Assembly (NCBI GenBank): GCA_022561415.1
Contig: JADFRH010000041.1
Coordinates: 1 to 10,803 of the forward strand
Direction of reading: 5' to 3'
Length of the DNA stretch: 10,803 nt
From: Planctomycetota bacterium
GTDB taxonomy: Bacteria > Planctomycetota > Phycisphaerae > UBA1845
Position 1 is the stretch's first letter. Each line of letters opens with the position of its first letter. Below are positions 1 through 6,377 of the stretch, one piece after another. Position numbers and translations under genes: made by a program. Under the pieces are notes generated by a model. It was given only the letters and a program-made list of their open reading frames with translations. It had not been told where the DNA came from and did not search any database.

Positions 1-324
1 GAGTCGCGGGAGCTTGGGTTTCCGTACTGGGCGAAGGAGGTACTCGTCTCGCACGCCTACGTCCATTCGGAGATGGTGAACACACCCGTCGACGTGGGCG
101 GCCTGACCGTCAATCCGGGCGATCTGCTCGTCGCCGACCGCCACGGCGTGATCAGCATTCCGCGCGAGGCGGCCAGCCGGCTCCCGGAGCTCGCTCGGTG
201 GGAACACGAGCGGGAGTCGATTGTCATCGGCCTGTGCAAGAGTGGGGAGAAGGTGACGCCCGAGAAGCTCCAGGCTGCCATGGATGAAATGCAGGAAATA
301 CTCAGGAGCGGCCCGTCGTACTGA
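1..324 (+). CDS. RraA-family protein (HMG/CHA aldolase-like), 3' end only
   Basis: The reading frame is open from the first base and ends in TGA at 322-324, giving the last 107 residues of a protein whose start lies outside the window. The stretch GFPYWAKEVLVSHAYVH, then PVDVGGLTVNPGDLLVADRHGVISIP, is the typical C-terminal half of the RraA / 4-hydroxy-4-methyl-2-oxoglutarate aldolase fold; the G-G-x-x-V-x-P-G-D-x-x-x-x-D-x-x-G-V-x-x-x-P pattern is diagnostic. Members are either metal-dependent aldolases acting on pyruvate-type hydroxy acids or, as in E. coli RraA, modulators of RNase E. The catalytic Arg-Asp pair would lie upstream and cannot be inspected, so the substrate is unknown. A helical tail (about residues 57-107 of the visible part) closes the protein. 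The tail of a short-chain dehydrogenase follows directly, which suggests an old catabolic cluster. Confidence 0.85.
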   Translation, partial: ESRELGFPYWAKEVLVSHAYVHSEMVNTPVDVGGLTVNPGDLLVADRHGVISIPREAASRLPELARWEHERESIVIGLCKSGEKVTPEKLQAAMDEMQEILRSGPSY

Positions 325-417
325 CCACGCGCTATGTTCCTGTGCGGCGATCCGGCGTCGCGCACAACCGGCGCGGTCATTCCCATCGATGCCGGGTACC
401 GTGAAATGGGCATCTAG
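325..417 (+). pseudogene. Orphan C-terminal tail of a short-chain dehydrogenase/reductase (SDR)
   Basis: Directly after the stop of the RraA-like gene, and in the same frame, the codons read PRAMFLCGDPASRTTGAVIP and then IDAGYREMGI, ending in TAG at 415-417. This is the classical end of an SDR enzyme: the A-x-F-L-x-(S/G)-D-x-A-S-x-x-T-G-x-x-(I/V)-x-(I/V)-D-(A/G)-G-Y block that follows the substrate loop. Nothing of the NAD-binding Rossmann part (TGxxxGxG) or the YxxxK active site is present. About 230 residues are therefore missing and the fragment cannot be an enzyme. An ATG at 334 exists, but no purposeful product is likely. I read it as the scar of a deletion that removed most of an SDR gene once located next to the RraA-like gene. 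Confidence 0.7.
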
Positions 418-583
418 CGCCATCGCCTTGTCCCTTCTCCTTTCGCAGGGTCGGTCAAAAATCTTGGCGACTTAATACGCGATACCGCGTTGCATGCCAG
501 ATATTGTCCGCAGGCAGATTGAGTCAACCGGGCTCTTTATCTGGGGCATGCTCACCCGGCTTTGGCTGCTGCTCCCGGCGTTT

Positions 584-703
584 CTACTCCACCCGTTTGA
601 CCTTGCGGATATTGAACAGCTCCGGGTGGATGCCTCGTTGGTACAGGCACATCTGGAGTTCTTCCACGCGTTGCATAGGCGGTTTGGTCTGACCTCTCTC
701 CAC
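584..703 (-). pseudogene. Short minus-strand frame, possible remnant of a DUF2617-like small protein
   Basis: On the minus strand a frame is open from 787 down to a TAG at 586-584. A GTG at 703-701 is preceded by GAGGA a few bases upstream; an ATG follows at 676-674. From the ATG the product is MQRVEELQMCLYQRGIHPEL followed by FNIRKVKRVE. Its composition looks far more like real protein than the other five frames here. The block LYxRxxHPELFxI recalls the start of DUF2617-like proteins seen in planctomycetes; this is from memory and unverified. Those proteins run to well over 100 residues, whereas this one stops after 30-39. The same frame beyond the stop gives only a short, stop-interrupted stretch. 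I read it as a decayed gene, with a genuine tiny protein as the alternative. Confidence 0.35.
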
Positions 704-820
704 ACTGTCCTCGCGAAAAATGTCTGATATCTTCTTTTTTGGACGCTCCCCCTCAGTATACGACGATCGTGCTGAGATTCCATGAAATTATTCTCGGTTT
801 GATACTTAATTATTCGCCGG

Positions 821-836
821 GCGCGTTGCTACGCGC
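821..836. repeat. Short perfect inverted repeat (GC hairpin)
   Basis: GCGCGT - TGCT - ACGCGC forms a perfect 6-bp stem with a 4-base loop. No T-run follows on either strand, so it is not a classical intrinsic terminator. It lies near the boundary between the AT-richer and GC-richer halves of the spacer. Its role is unknown and it may be chance. Confidence 0.35.
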
Positions 837-1293
837 GGGGGATCACTACACAATGGGTGGTTCACGCCGCGGCTCGGATGAGGAACTGGGTAGATGATAC
901 GGTCGCGGGAGCGATCCGGGCTTGGGCCGCCGCCGCTTTTTCGATCCGGGTCCGGTGCGAGATTCCCTTTCCGCCAGCCACAGGAACTAGCGAGGAGAAC
1001 GGGGCGGCAAGCCGTCGAGGTGGGGAGACGAGTATGGACATCTCGTCCGGGCGGGTTTCGCCGGGGTCGGCCCGGCCCTACGGCGCGGACGCCCGTCGGC
1101 CGTGGGCGAAATGGAGGCCGATCGCCCCAGGCACCGATGGTTCAACGAGGCCCGACCAGGCACCCGTGACGGACCCGGCGATCCGTTCCCCGCAGAGGCA
1201 TGTCACAGGACGTGTTTTGCTCTACAGTACCCGATTGTCGACTGAGAACTTGACCGGCGCCCCGGCGCCGCCGCTTGGAGAACCGTGTAACCG

Positions 1294-4200
1294 ATGAACG
1301 ACTCGAACCGTGTAACGAAATGGGTTTTCGTCCTTGTGCTTGTGGTCTTGGCCCTCGCCCTGCTCTGGCCGCCGAGCGAGAAGCTCAAGGGCGGAATCGA
1401 TTTGGTCGGCGGGACGCGCCTGTTGTATGAAATCGACACGTCCGGGCTCGACCCGGACCAGCAGGCCGGCCTCTCCACGCGCGTCATGGATATTCTCAAG
1501 AACCGCGTCGATCCCAACGGTCAACTCAATCTCGAATGGCGACCCGTGGGCAACGCGCGCTTGGAAATCCGAATGCCGCGTCCGCCGAAGGAGGCGTTGG
1601 AGCGTCGCGCGGTCTACGAACGTGCGCTGGACGCGCTGGCCGCCAAGAACTTCACGCGCTACGACGTTGAACACGCGCTTCAGTCAGCGGGCGGCAATCG
1701 CGCGACGCTTGCCGGTGCGCTGCAACACGGTGTTTCGAAGCGCAAGCCACTAATCACTGCTCTGCTGAAGGCCTTCACGGAGCTGAGCGGCGCGGATGCG
1801 GAAGCGCCGGCTGACGGACGCACCGCGATTGAGAATCGCTATGAAAAGGCGATGGGCAATCTGATGGCGACCTGTTTCCCGGTAGAGCGCCTTTCCGATC
1901 TGCTGGAACTGTCCGCCAGTGCGAAGCGCGATGCGGCTGTTGCCGACCTTCGCACCGATTTTGCGAGTTTCGACGAGGGCTCCGAGGCTGACGCCGACGG
2001 GAAGCTGATTACCAAAGCCATGGCCGCGCACGAGGCGTGGGCCGCGAACAAGGCGGACCTCGAAGATCCGTCCGACCTGAAGCGCCGCCTGCGCGGTGCG
2101 GGGGTGTTGGAGTTTCGTATTCTGGCGGACCGCGATCCGAGTTCGCCGTCGTTCACCCATGTCCCGGACAGCCCGGAGCTGCGCCATCCGATCGATCGGT
2201 ACGTTACCCAGTTGAAGGAGTTCGGTCCGCGTCCTCGGGCGGAGGATCGGTACGGCTGGTTCCCGATCGACGACGTCGTCCGCTTCATGCGCCTCGACAA
2301 GATCAGCGACTTCGAAACGCAAAAGAACGACCCGTCACAGCCGATCGTCGAGGAATACGTCGGCCGGCATTACGTTCTCTCGCATTCCGACCCGGAATAC
2401 GGCCTGCTTCAGCGCCGCGGGAAACAGACGTGGAAGCTGAAGAGCGCCTACCCCGACGTGGACATGTCGACGGGGCGCAACGTCGTTTCGTTTCAGTTGG
2501 ACCCGCGCGGCGGGCAGTTCTTCGGCGATCTGACCGCCAACAACATCAATCGCAGCCTGTGCATCATGCTCGACAAGACGGCCATGTCGCACGCGAACAT
2601 CATCAGTCGTATCACCGAATGGGGTCAGATCACCGGGTCGTTCACCACGGAACAGGTGCAAAACCTCGTGCGGATATTCGAGGCCGGTTCGCTTCCGGCC
2701 CGGCTACGCGAGACGCCGCTGATGGAGAACACCATCGGTCCCAGCCTCGGCAAAACCAACAGAACCAAGGGTATTCAGGCCGCGATCTGGGGATGCGGAT
2801 CGGTGGCCCTGTTCGTGCTGTTCTACTATGGGATCGCGGCCGGCGGCATCGCCAACATCGCGCTGGCTCTCAACCTGCTGTTTGTGCTGGCCATTATGGC
2901 GATGTTGCAGGCGACCTTCACGCTGCCGGGAATCGCCGGGCTCATTCTGACCGTCGGTATAGCAATCGACGCCAACGTGCTGATTTTCGAGCGTATTCGC
3001 GAGGAGCGCGATCGCGGCATTGTGTTCAAACGCGCGCTGAACGCCGGCTACGACAAGGCGTTTTCAACCATTGTCGATGCCAACGTCACGACACTGCTTA
3101 CGTGTGTCATTCTCGGCTTCGTGGGCAGCGAAGAAGTGAAGGGCTTCGCCGTCACACTCGGCATCGGTATCGCGATGAGCATGTTCACCTCGCTGTTCGT
3201 TACCCGGCTGATCTTCAACACGCTCATCGCCAAGGGGATGCTGAAGGATCTGTCGATGCGGCGCATCCTCGGTAAGACGTCGATCGATTGGCTTGCCCTG
3301 CGACGCGTTTTCTGGCCCGTCTCGATCGTCGCGGTGGTTGCCGGGCTTGGGTTGTTCATCGGTCGCAGTATCACCGCGCCACAAGCGATGTACGACATCG
3401 AGTTTCTCGGCGGCACCATGCTGCAGATCGACCTCAAACCGGGGGTCTTGATCACGGACGAGGAAATGACAGCGGCCATTACGGACGAGGAAAACAGTGC
3501 ATCCGCCACCGCGTGGCTCTGGCAGGCGGCCGATCGACTCCTCGCGGCCGACATGGCCGAGGGGGAGATCCCCGGCCAGTTCATCCTCTCTTCGACGGAC
3601 CTCACCGGTGATCAGCTCGCGGTCCTCATGCGAACCACGATCGAAGACAAGATCGTGCGAGGTGGAATTCGTTCGTCCGGGCGCTCGGTCGTCTTTGAGG
3701 GTGAGGCCGGGCAGCTGACGGTGGCGAGTTTCTCTCAGGCGAGAGATCAGGCGGCCGAATATGCGCGGGGTGCCGCAGGCCGGCTCGCCGGCGCGCGGGT
3801 GCAAAGTGTCGGTGAGCTGTCACCGAACGCGGAGGACGGCTTCTCATTCGAGATCACTACGGTGGAAACCAACCGCGAGCTGGTCCAGGTTGCGGTTCTG
3901 GCGACTTTTGGCAACAAGCTGGCCGTTCAGCGGGCCATTACGTTCACGACCGTAGTCGACACGGAGTTGACCCAGGAGCCCTACTTCGTTGTGGAGTCGG
4001 GAGATCACTTTCTCTCCGATGTGATCGGCGGAGACGCCCCGTTCGACGTTCGGCGTTTTCGCGGCGGCTCAGCCGTGGTGGTCGAGCTGGACGACCGGGA
4101 ACAGGCGATAGCGGTTGCCGAGTTCGACAAGCGCCTCCGGGAGGTCGGGCTGCTGCCCGAGTTCGAGCAGTACCACCGGCGCGAGTCGCATATCTTCGCA

Positions 4201-5121
4201 CTCGGAAACGTGACGAAACTCGATAATGGGGAGAGCGGATACAGGCGGTTCGCGGTTCTCGCTCACGACGACGCGGTGATGTACGACGAGGATCCCATTC
4301 AGTGGGCGGAGTCGCTCGCGGAGACGCAACTCGAACAGGTCGAGGTCGCGCTCGGTCAGGAGAAATCGCTCTCGAAAGTGCTCCAGTTCGCGGCCCCGAT
4401 CGCCAAGCAAACGCGAAACCGCGCTATGTTCGCAATCGTCCTGGCGCTGGCGGGCATCATCTCGTATCTGTGGCTTCGATTCGGCACCAAGGAATACGGC
4501 CTGGCCGCGAGTGTCGCGCTGGTTCACGACGTGTCGATCACGCTGGGGCTGGTCGCCCTGACGCAGTTCGTCTACAAGTCATTCATCGGCGGCGCACTGA
4601 TGATCGAGGCGCTTCGTATCGATCTGCCCATGATCGCTGCGATCATGACCGTGATCGGGTACAGCCTCAACGATACCATCGTGGTGTTCGATCGGATTCG
4701 TGAGAACAAGGGGCGCGTCGAATCGCTCAATCCCAACATCATCAACAACAGCATCAACCAGACGCTCTCGCGAACGGTGCTGACCTCGCTCACGACGTTC
4801 CTGGTCGTCGCTATTCTGTACGTGTTCGGGGGCAAGGGCGTTCACGGCTTCAGCTTCGCGCTGATCATCGGCGTGGTGGTGGGCACCTACAGCTCGATCG
4901 GTATCGCAACGCCGCTGCTCTACCGCCCTCGCCTGCTTCATGCCGTCGTGACGGTGATCGGCGCCGCGGCCATGATCGGGATCGTCTTTGCCGCGACGGG
5001 GGATCAACAGACGGTCCGCCTCGTGTTGATCGGGTTCACGGCCGTCATCGGTTTGTGGATACTGGCCAAGACGCTGCGGGGCGGAGGATACTCCCAATCG
5101 GGTCAGCCGGTCGGCGCCTGA
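1294..5121 (+). CDS. secDF: SecDF fusion, protein-export membrane protein
   Basis: This 1275-residue protein joins SecD and SecF, the proton-driven partners of SecYEG that pull exported proteins across the inner membrane. The ATG at 1294 has GGAG 13 bases upstream. TM1 (about 10-25) is followed by GIDLVGGTRLLYEID (34-48), the SecD signature. The P1 domain is interrupted by an extra segment of about 165 residues (99-265) before GVLEFRI (270-276). Five more SecD helices follow (about 498-642), with the essential Asp at D559 in GIAIDANVLIFERIREE. SecF starts with a helix at about 673-693 and YDIEFLGGTML (700-710). Its soluble domain of about 350 residues (695-1043) is roughly three times the usual size. 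Helices 8-12 follow, with D1127 in GYSLNDTIVVFDRIREN. Two further hydrophobic segments (about 1215-1235 and 1244-1265) form an unusual C-terminal extension. Both proton-path aspartates are intact, so the protein is probably functional. Confidence 0.96.
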   Translation: MNDSNRVTKWVFVLVLVVLALALLWPPSEKLKGGIDLVGGTRLLYEIDTSGLDPDQQAGLSTRVMDILKNRVDPNGQLNLEWRPVGNARLEIRMPRPPKEALERRAVYERALDALAAKNFTRYDVEHALQSAGGNRATLAGALQHGVSKRKPLITALLKAFTELSGADAEAPADGRTAIENRYEKAMGNLMATCFPVERLSDLLELSASAKRDAAVADLRTDFASFDEGSEADADGKLITKAMAAHEAWAANKADLEDPSDLKRRLRGAGVLEFRILADRDPSSPSFTHVPDSPELRHPIDRYVTQLKEFGPRPRAEDRYGWFPIDDVVRFMRLDKISDFETQKNDPSQPIVEEYVGRHYVLSHSDPEYGLLQRRGKQTWKLKSAYPDVDMSTGRNVVSFQLDPRGGQFFGDLTANNINRSLCIMLDKTAMSHANIISRITEWGQITGSFTTEQVQNLVRIFEAGSLPARLRETPLMENTIGPSLGKTNRTKGIQAAIWGCGSVALFVLFYYGIAAGGIANIALALNLLFVLAIMAMLQATFTLPGIAGLILTVGIAIDANVLIFERIREERDRGIVFKRALNAGYDKAFSTIVDANVTTLLTCVILGFVGSEEVKGFAVTLGIGIAMSMFTSLFVTRLIFNTLIAKGMLKDLSMRRILGKTSIDWLALRRVFWPVSIVAVVAGLGLFIGRSITAPQAMYDIEFLGGTMLQIDLKPGVLITDEEMTAAITDEENSASATAWLWQAADRLLAADMAEGEIPGQFILSSTDLTGDQLAVLMRTTIEDKIVRGGIRSSGRSVVFEGEAGQLTVASFSQARDQAAEYARGAAGRLAGARVQSVGELSPNAEDGFSFEITTVETNRELVQVAVLATFGNKLAVQRAITFTTVVDTELTQEPYFVVESGDHFLSDVIGGDAPFDVRRFRGGSAVVVELDDREQAIAVAEFDKRLREVGLLPEFEQYHRRESHIFALGNVTKLDNGESGYRRFAVLAHDDAVMYDEDPIQWAESLAETQLEQVEVALGQEKSLSKVLQFAAPIAKQTRNRAMFAIVLALAGIISYLWLRFGTKEYGLAASVALVHDVSITLGLVALTQFVYKSFIGGALMIEALRIDLPMIAAIMTVIGYSLNDTIVVFDRIRENKGRVESLNPNIINNSINQTLSRTVLTSLTTFLVVAILYVFGGKGVHGFSFALIIGVVVGTYSSIGIATPLLYRPRLLHAVVTVIGAAAMIGIVFAATGDQQTVRLVLIGFTAVIGLWILAKTLRGGGYSQSGQPVGA

Positions 5122-5131
5122 GCTGAGAGAA

Positions 5132-5159
5132 TTACGAGTTACGAAGTACGAGTTACGGC
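5132..5159. repeat. Tandem heptamer repeat, four units
   Basis: Just after the secDF stop codon the sequence reads as four 7-base units: TTACGAG, TTACGAA, GTACGAG, TTACGGC. Seen another way, TACGAGTTACG is repeated directly at 5133-5143 and 5147-5157. The three-frame phase and the position outside genes argue against coding use. Similar TTACGAA-type heptamer strings are known as short tandem repeats scattered between genes in some bacteria; whether this genome carries many copies cannot be seen here. Confidence 0.75.
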
Positions 5160-5166
5160 TGAGGGC

Positions 5167-5195
5167 TTGACGTCTTACCGGACCTGCATTAGTCT
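5167..5195 (+). promoter_or_regulatory. Candidate sigma-70-type promoter for the LysM gene
   Basis: TTGACG (5167-5172) matches the -35 consensus at five of six positions. After a 17-base spacer comes TAGTCT (5190-5195), which keeps the three most conserved -10 positions (T1, A2, T6). Transcription would start near 5202, leaving a leader of about 130 bases before the ATG at 5334. The spacing is ideal but the -10 is weak, and the gene could also be read through from secDF. Confidence 0.35.
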
Positions 5196-5316
5196 CCCAA
5201 TCGAACCGACGCGGCTGGGAGGTCGCTGCGCAGGGTGCGGCGTTTGGTGCGGTTTGACGCCGACAACTCTGCGGTTACGCCTACCGGGTCGACGTGCCTT
5301 TCAGACCGGAAAAACC

Positions 5317-5325
5317 AAGGAAGGA
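5317..5325 (+). promoter_or_regulatory. Ribosome binding site fixing the LysM gene start
   Basis: AAGGAAGGA ends 8 bases before the ATG at 5334 and is the strongest Shine-Dalgarno match nearby. It selects this ATG over an in-frame ATG at 5235, which would add 33 residues ahead of the membrane anchor and has no comparable site. Confidence 0.7.
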
Positions 5326-5333
5326 ACCCTACC

Positions 5334-6182
5334 ATGCGCCCGGACGTCAAACTCGGAATCGTCGTTTCGACGGTGTTTGTTACGGTGGCCGGAACTTATT
5401 TTCTGATTCAAGATCGCCGGGAATCCGCCATTCCGGTCAGCTCCGACCCTGCAACGCTGGCGCGCACCGGCGAAAAGACCCCGCCCATCGCGGCCAAACC
5501 CAAACCTGTCCGCACGACAAGACCGGGTTCAAAACGCGCCGCGGCTCCATCCGCGAGACCCGCATCGTCCGGCGTGCAGAACCCGTCGGCGCGAACGGCA
5601 TCGCGCCGAAACTCGACGGCCCCTCCGTTAGGGAATCAACCCGTCAACGCAACACCAACGCGTGATCGACGTACCTCGCGGCCTGAGAAATCGGTAGCCG
5701 ACACGGGAACCGGGCGCCGTTCCACGACTACGCTCGCTCAAGGCCGCCGCAAGCAACCCAAGTCACAGCTCGCGCTGACGGCGACACCGGCGACCGGGAT
5801 GGACACCGCGATCGAGCGCCATCGTGTTCAAGAGGGCGACACCATCGCGTCGTTGGCGAAACAGTATTACGGCAGTACCCAGTTTGCGGAGTTTCTCATC
5901 AGCCGGAACAAGCAACTTGCCGACCCGACTCGACTGCGCGTCGGTGAGATCGTCAACATCGTACCGCGACCGACCGAGGGCAAACCGCCCGCCGTAGGAC
6001 CGGCCACCCCGGCGACGCGCGAATACCGTGTCAAGAGCGGTGACAGCTTCTATCGCATCGCACGCGATGTCCTGGGCGACGCGACGCGATGGAACGAGCT
6101 GTTCCTAATGAACAAGAAACTCGTCGGCGACGATCCGACAAAGCTCCAAATCGGGCAAGTCATTACCCTGCCCCGGAAATAA
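5334..6182 (+). CDS. Membrane-anchored protein with two LysM domains
   Basis: The product has 282 residues. The N-terminus, MRPDVKLGIVVSTVFVTVAG, continues into TYFLIQ and then RR: a single hydrophobic segment (about 7-25) acting as signal anchor or uncleaved signal. A linker of about 130 residues (30-158), rich in Thr, Pro, Ala, Arg and Ser, would span the periplasm. Two LysM modules follow: about 162-211 (HRVQEGDTIASLAKQYYG, ending in LRVGEIVNIVP) and 230-282 (YRVKSGDSFYRIARDVLGD, ending in LQIGQVITLP). LysM domains bind the N-acetylglucosamine backbone of peptidoglycan, so the protein probably tethers the membrane to the wall. No catalytic domain is present; it may act as scaffold or partner for another wall enzyme. 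It lies 212 bases after secDF, with a possible promoter of its own between them. The family name is well supported, the exact role is not. Confidence 0.9.
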   Translation: MRPDVKLGIVVSTVFVTVAGTYFLIQDRRESAIPVSSDPATLARTGEKTPPIAAKPKPVRTTRPGSKRAAAPSARPASSGVQNPSARTASRRNSTAPPLGNQPVNATPTRDRRTSRPEKSVADTGTGRRSTTTLAQGRRKQPKSQLALTATPATGMDTAIERHRVQEGDTIASLAKQYYGSTQFAEFLISRNKQLADPTRLRVGEIVNIVPRPTEGKPPAVGPATPATREYRVKSGDSFYRIARDVLGDATRWNELFLMNKKLVGDDPTKLQIGQVITLPRK

Positions 6183-6292
6183 TACGTATCCCGTTAGCGG
6201 ATGCGTTGCATCTCATGGGGATAGGCGCCATCCGGTCGAGGGTGGCATGGTCAAGCACCGGTACTCCGGGGTCCCGCAATGTGTTCCCGCCT

Positions 6293-6341
6293 GGAGCACT
6301 AGCTCAGTTGGGTACATCAGCTACCGATAAACTCTCCGGAG
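6293..6341 (+). other. Structured, tRNA-like leader ahead of the regulator gene
   Basis: GGAGCAC TA GCTCAGTTGGG resembles the 5' half of a bacterial tRNA: a 7-base acceptor strand, TA at positions 8-9, and the D-arm text GCTCAGTTGG. There is no recognisable anticodon arm, no TTCGAAT T-arm and no matching 3' acceptor strand, so it is not a tRNA gene. The same bases can fold otherwise: TAGCT (6300-6304) pairs with AGCTA (6319-6323), and GGAG (6293-6296) with CTCC (6334-6337); CTCCGGAG (6334-6341) is self-complementary. It may be a tRNA relic or a leader structure. Confidence 0.3.
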
Positions 6342-6347
6342 CCCTCG

Positions 6348-6359
6348 GCGATCGATCGC
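6348..6359. promoter_or_regulatory. 12-bp perfect palindrome before the regulator start
   Basis: GCGATCGATCGC is a perfect inverted repeat ending 18 bases before the regulator's ATG at 6378. Its place next to a gene for a DNA-binding protein fits an autoregulatory operator, but that is inference. Palindromes of GATC/CGATCG type are also common by chance in GC-rich DNA. Confidence 0.25.
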
Positions 6360-6364
6360 TCGAT

Positions 6365-6371
6365 GGAAGAG
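6365..6371 (+). promoter_or_regulatory. Ribosome binding site that decides the regulator start
   Basis: GGAAGAG ends 6 bases before the ATG at 6378. It overlaps the codons that would follow an earlier in-frame ATG at 6363, which itself has no Shine-Dalgarno sequence upstream. The ATG at 6378 is therefore preferred; the product then starts MREVKNVLTTGEVAKICNVA. Confidence 0.6.
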
Positions 6372-6377
6372 TGCAAC

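Larger units (their letters stand above)
418..1293. other. Long spacer without an intact gene upstream of secDF
   Basis: These 876 bases hold no reading frame I can defend as a complete gene. The first part (about 418-810) is less GC-rich and contains the short minus-strand frame described separately. The second part (about 840-1290) is GC-rich, with open frames on the plus strand whose translations are dominated by R, G, P, A and S and match no family I know. A direct repeat GATCCGGG occurs at 913-920 and 943-950. I looked for the signatures of SRP RNA, tmRNA and RNase P and saw none. The yajC gene that often precedes secD is also absent. The secDF promoter should lie here, but no convincing -35/-10 pair stands out. 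Confidence 0.6.

Noticed and set aside
57..413. Minus-strand frame of 118 codons opposite the RraA-like gene
   Set aside because: It runs antisense to both the RraA-like gene and the SDR tail, which have clear family signatures; it has none.
494..727. Plus-strand frame of 77 codons with a hydrophobic start
   Set aside because: It is antisense to the more convincing minus-strand frame, has no ribosome binding site, and its hydrophobic run mirrors the charged and polar codons on the other strand.
472..783. Minus-strand frame of 103 codons in the upstream spacer
   Set aside because: It is shifted against the more protein-like minus frame at 584-787 and reads as a Ser/Arg/Cys-rich shadow of it.
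418..1293. SRP RNA, tmRNA or RNase P RNA in the long spacer
   Set aside because: The conserved core sequences of these RNAs were looked for by eye on the plus strand and not found.
857..1297. Plus-strand open frame of 146 codons ahead of secDF
   Set aside because: Translation is dominated by R, G, P, A and S with no motif, it overlaps the secDF start by a few bases, and there is no good ribosome binding site. It is best explained by high GC content.
2037..3275. 412-codon alternative plus frame inside secDF
   Set aside because: It lies wholly inside a gene with strong SecD motifs and its product is Arg/His/Gly-rich without any family pattern.
3064..3804. 246-codon minus-strand frame inside secDF
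   Set aside because: It is antisense to SecD/SecF membrane and soluble domains; its Arg/Asp/Glu/His richness is typical of a GC-rich shadow.
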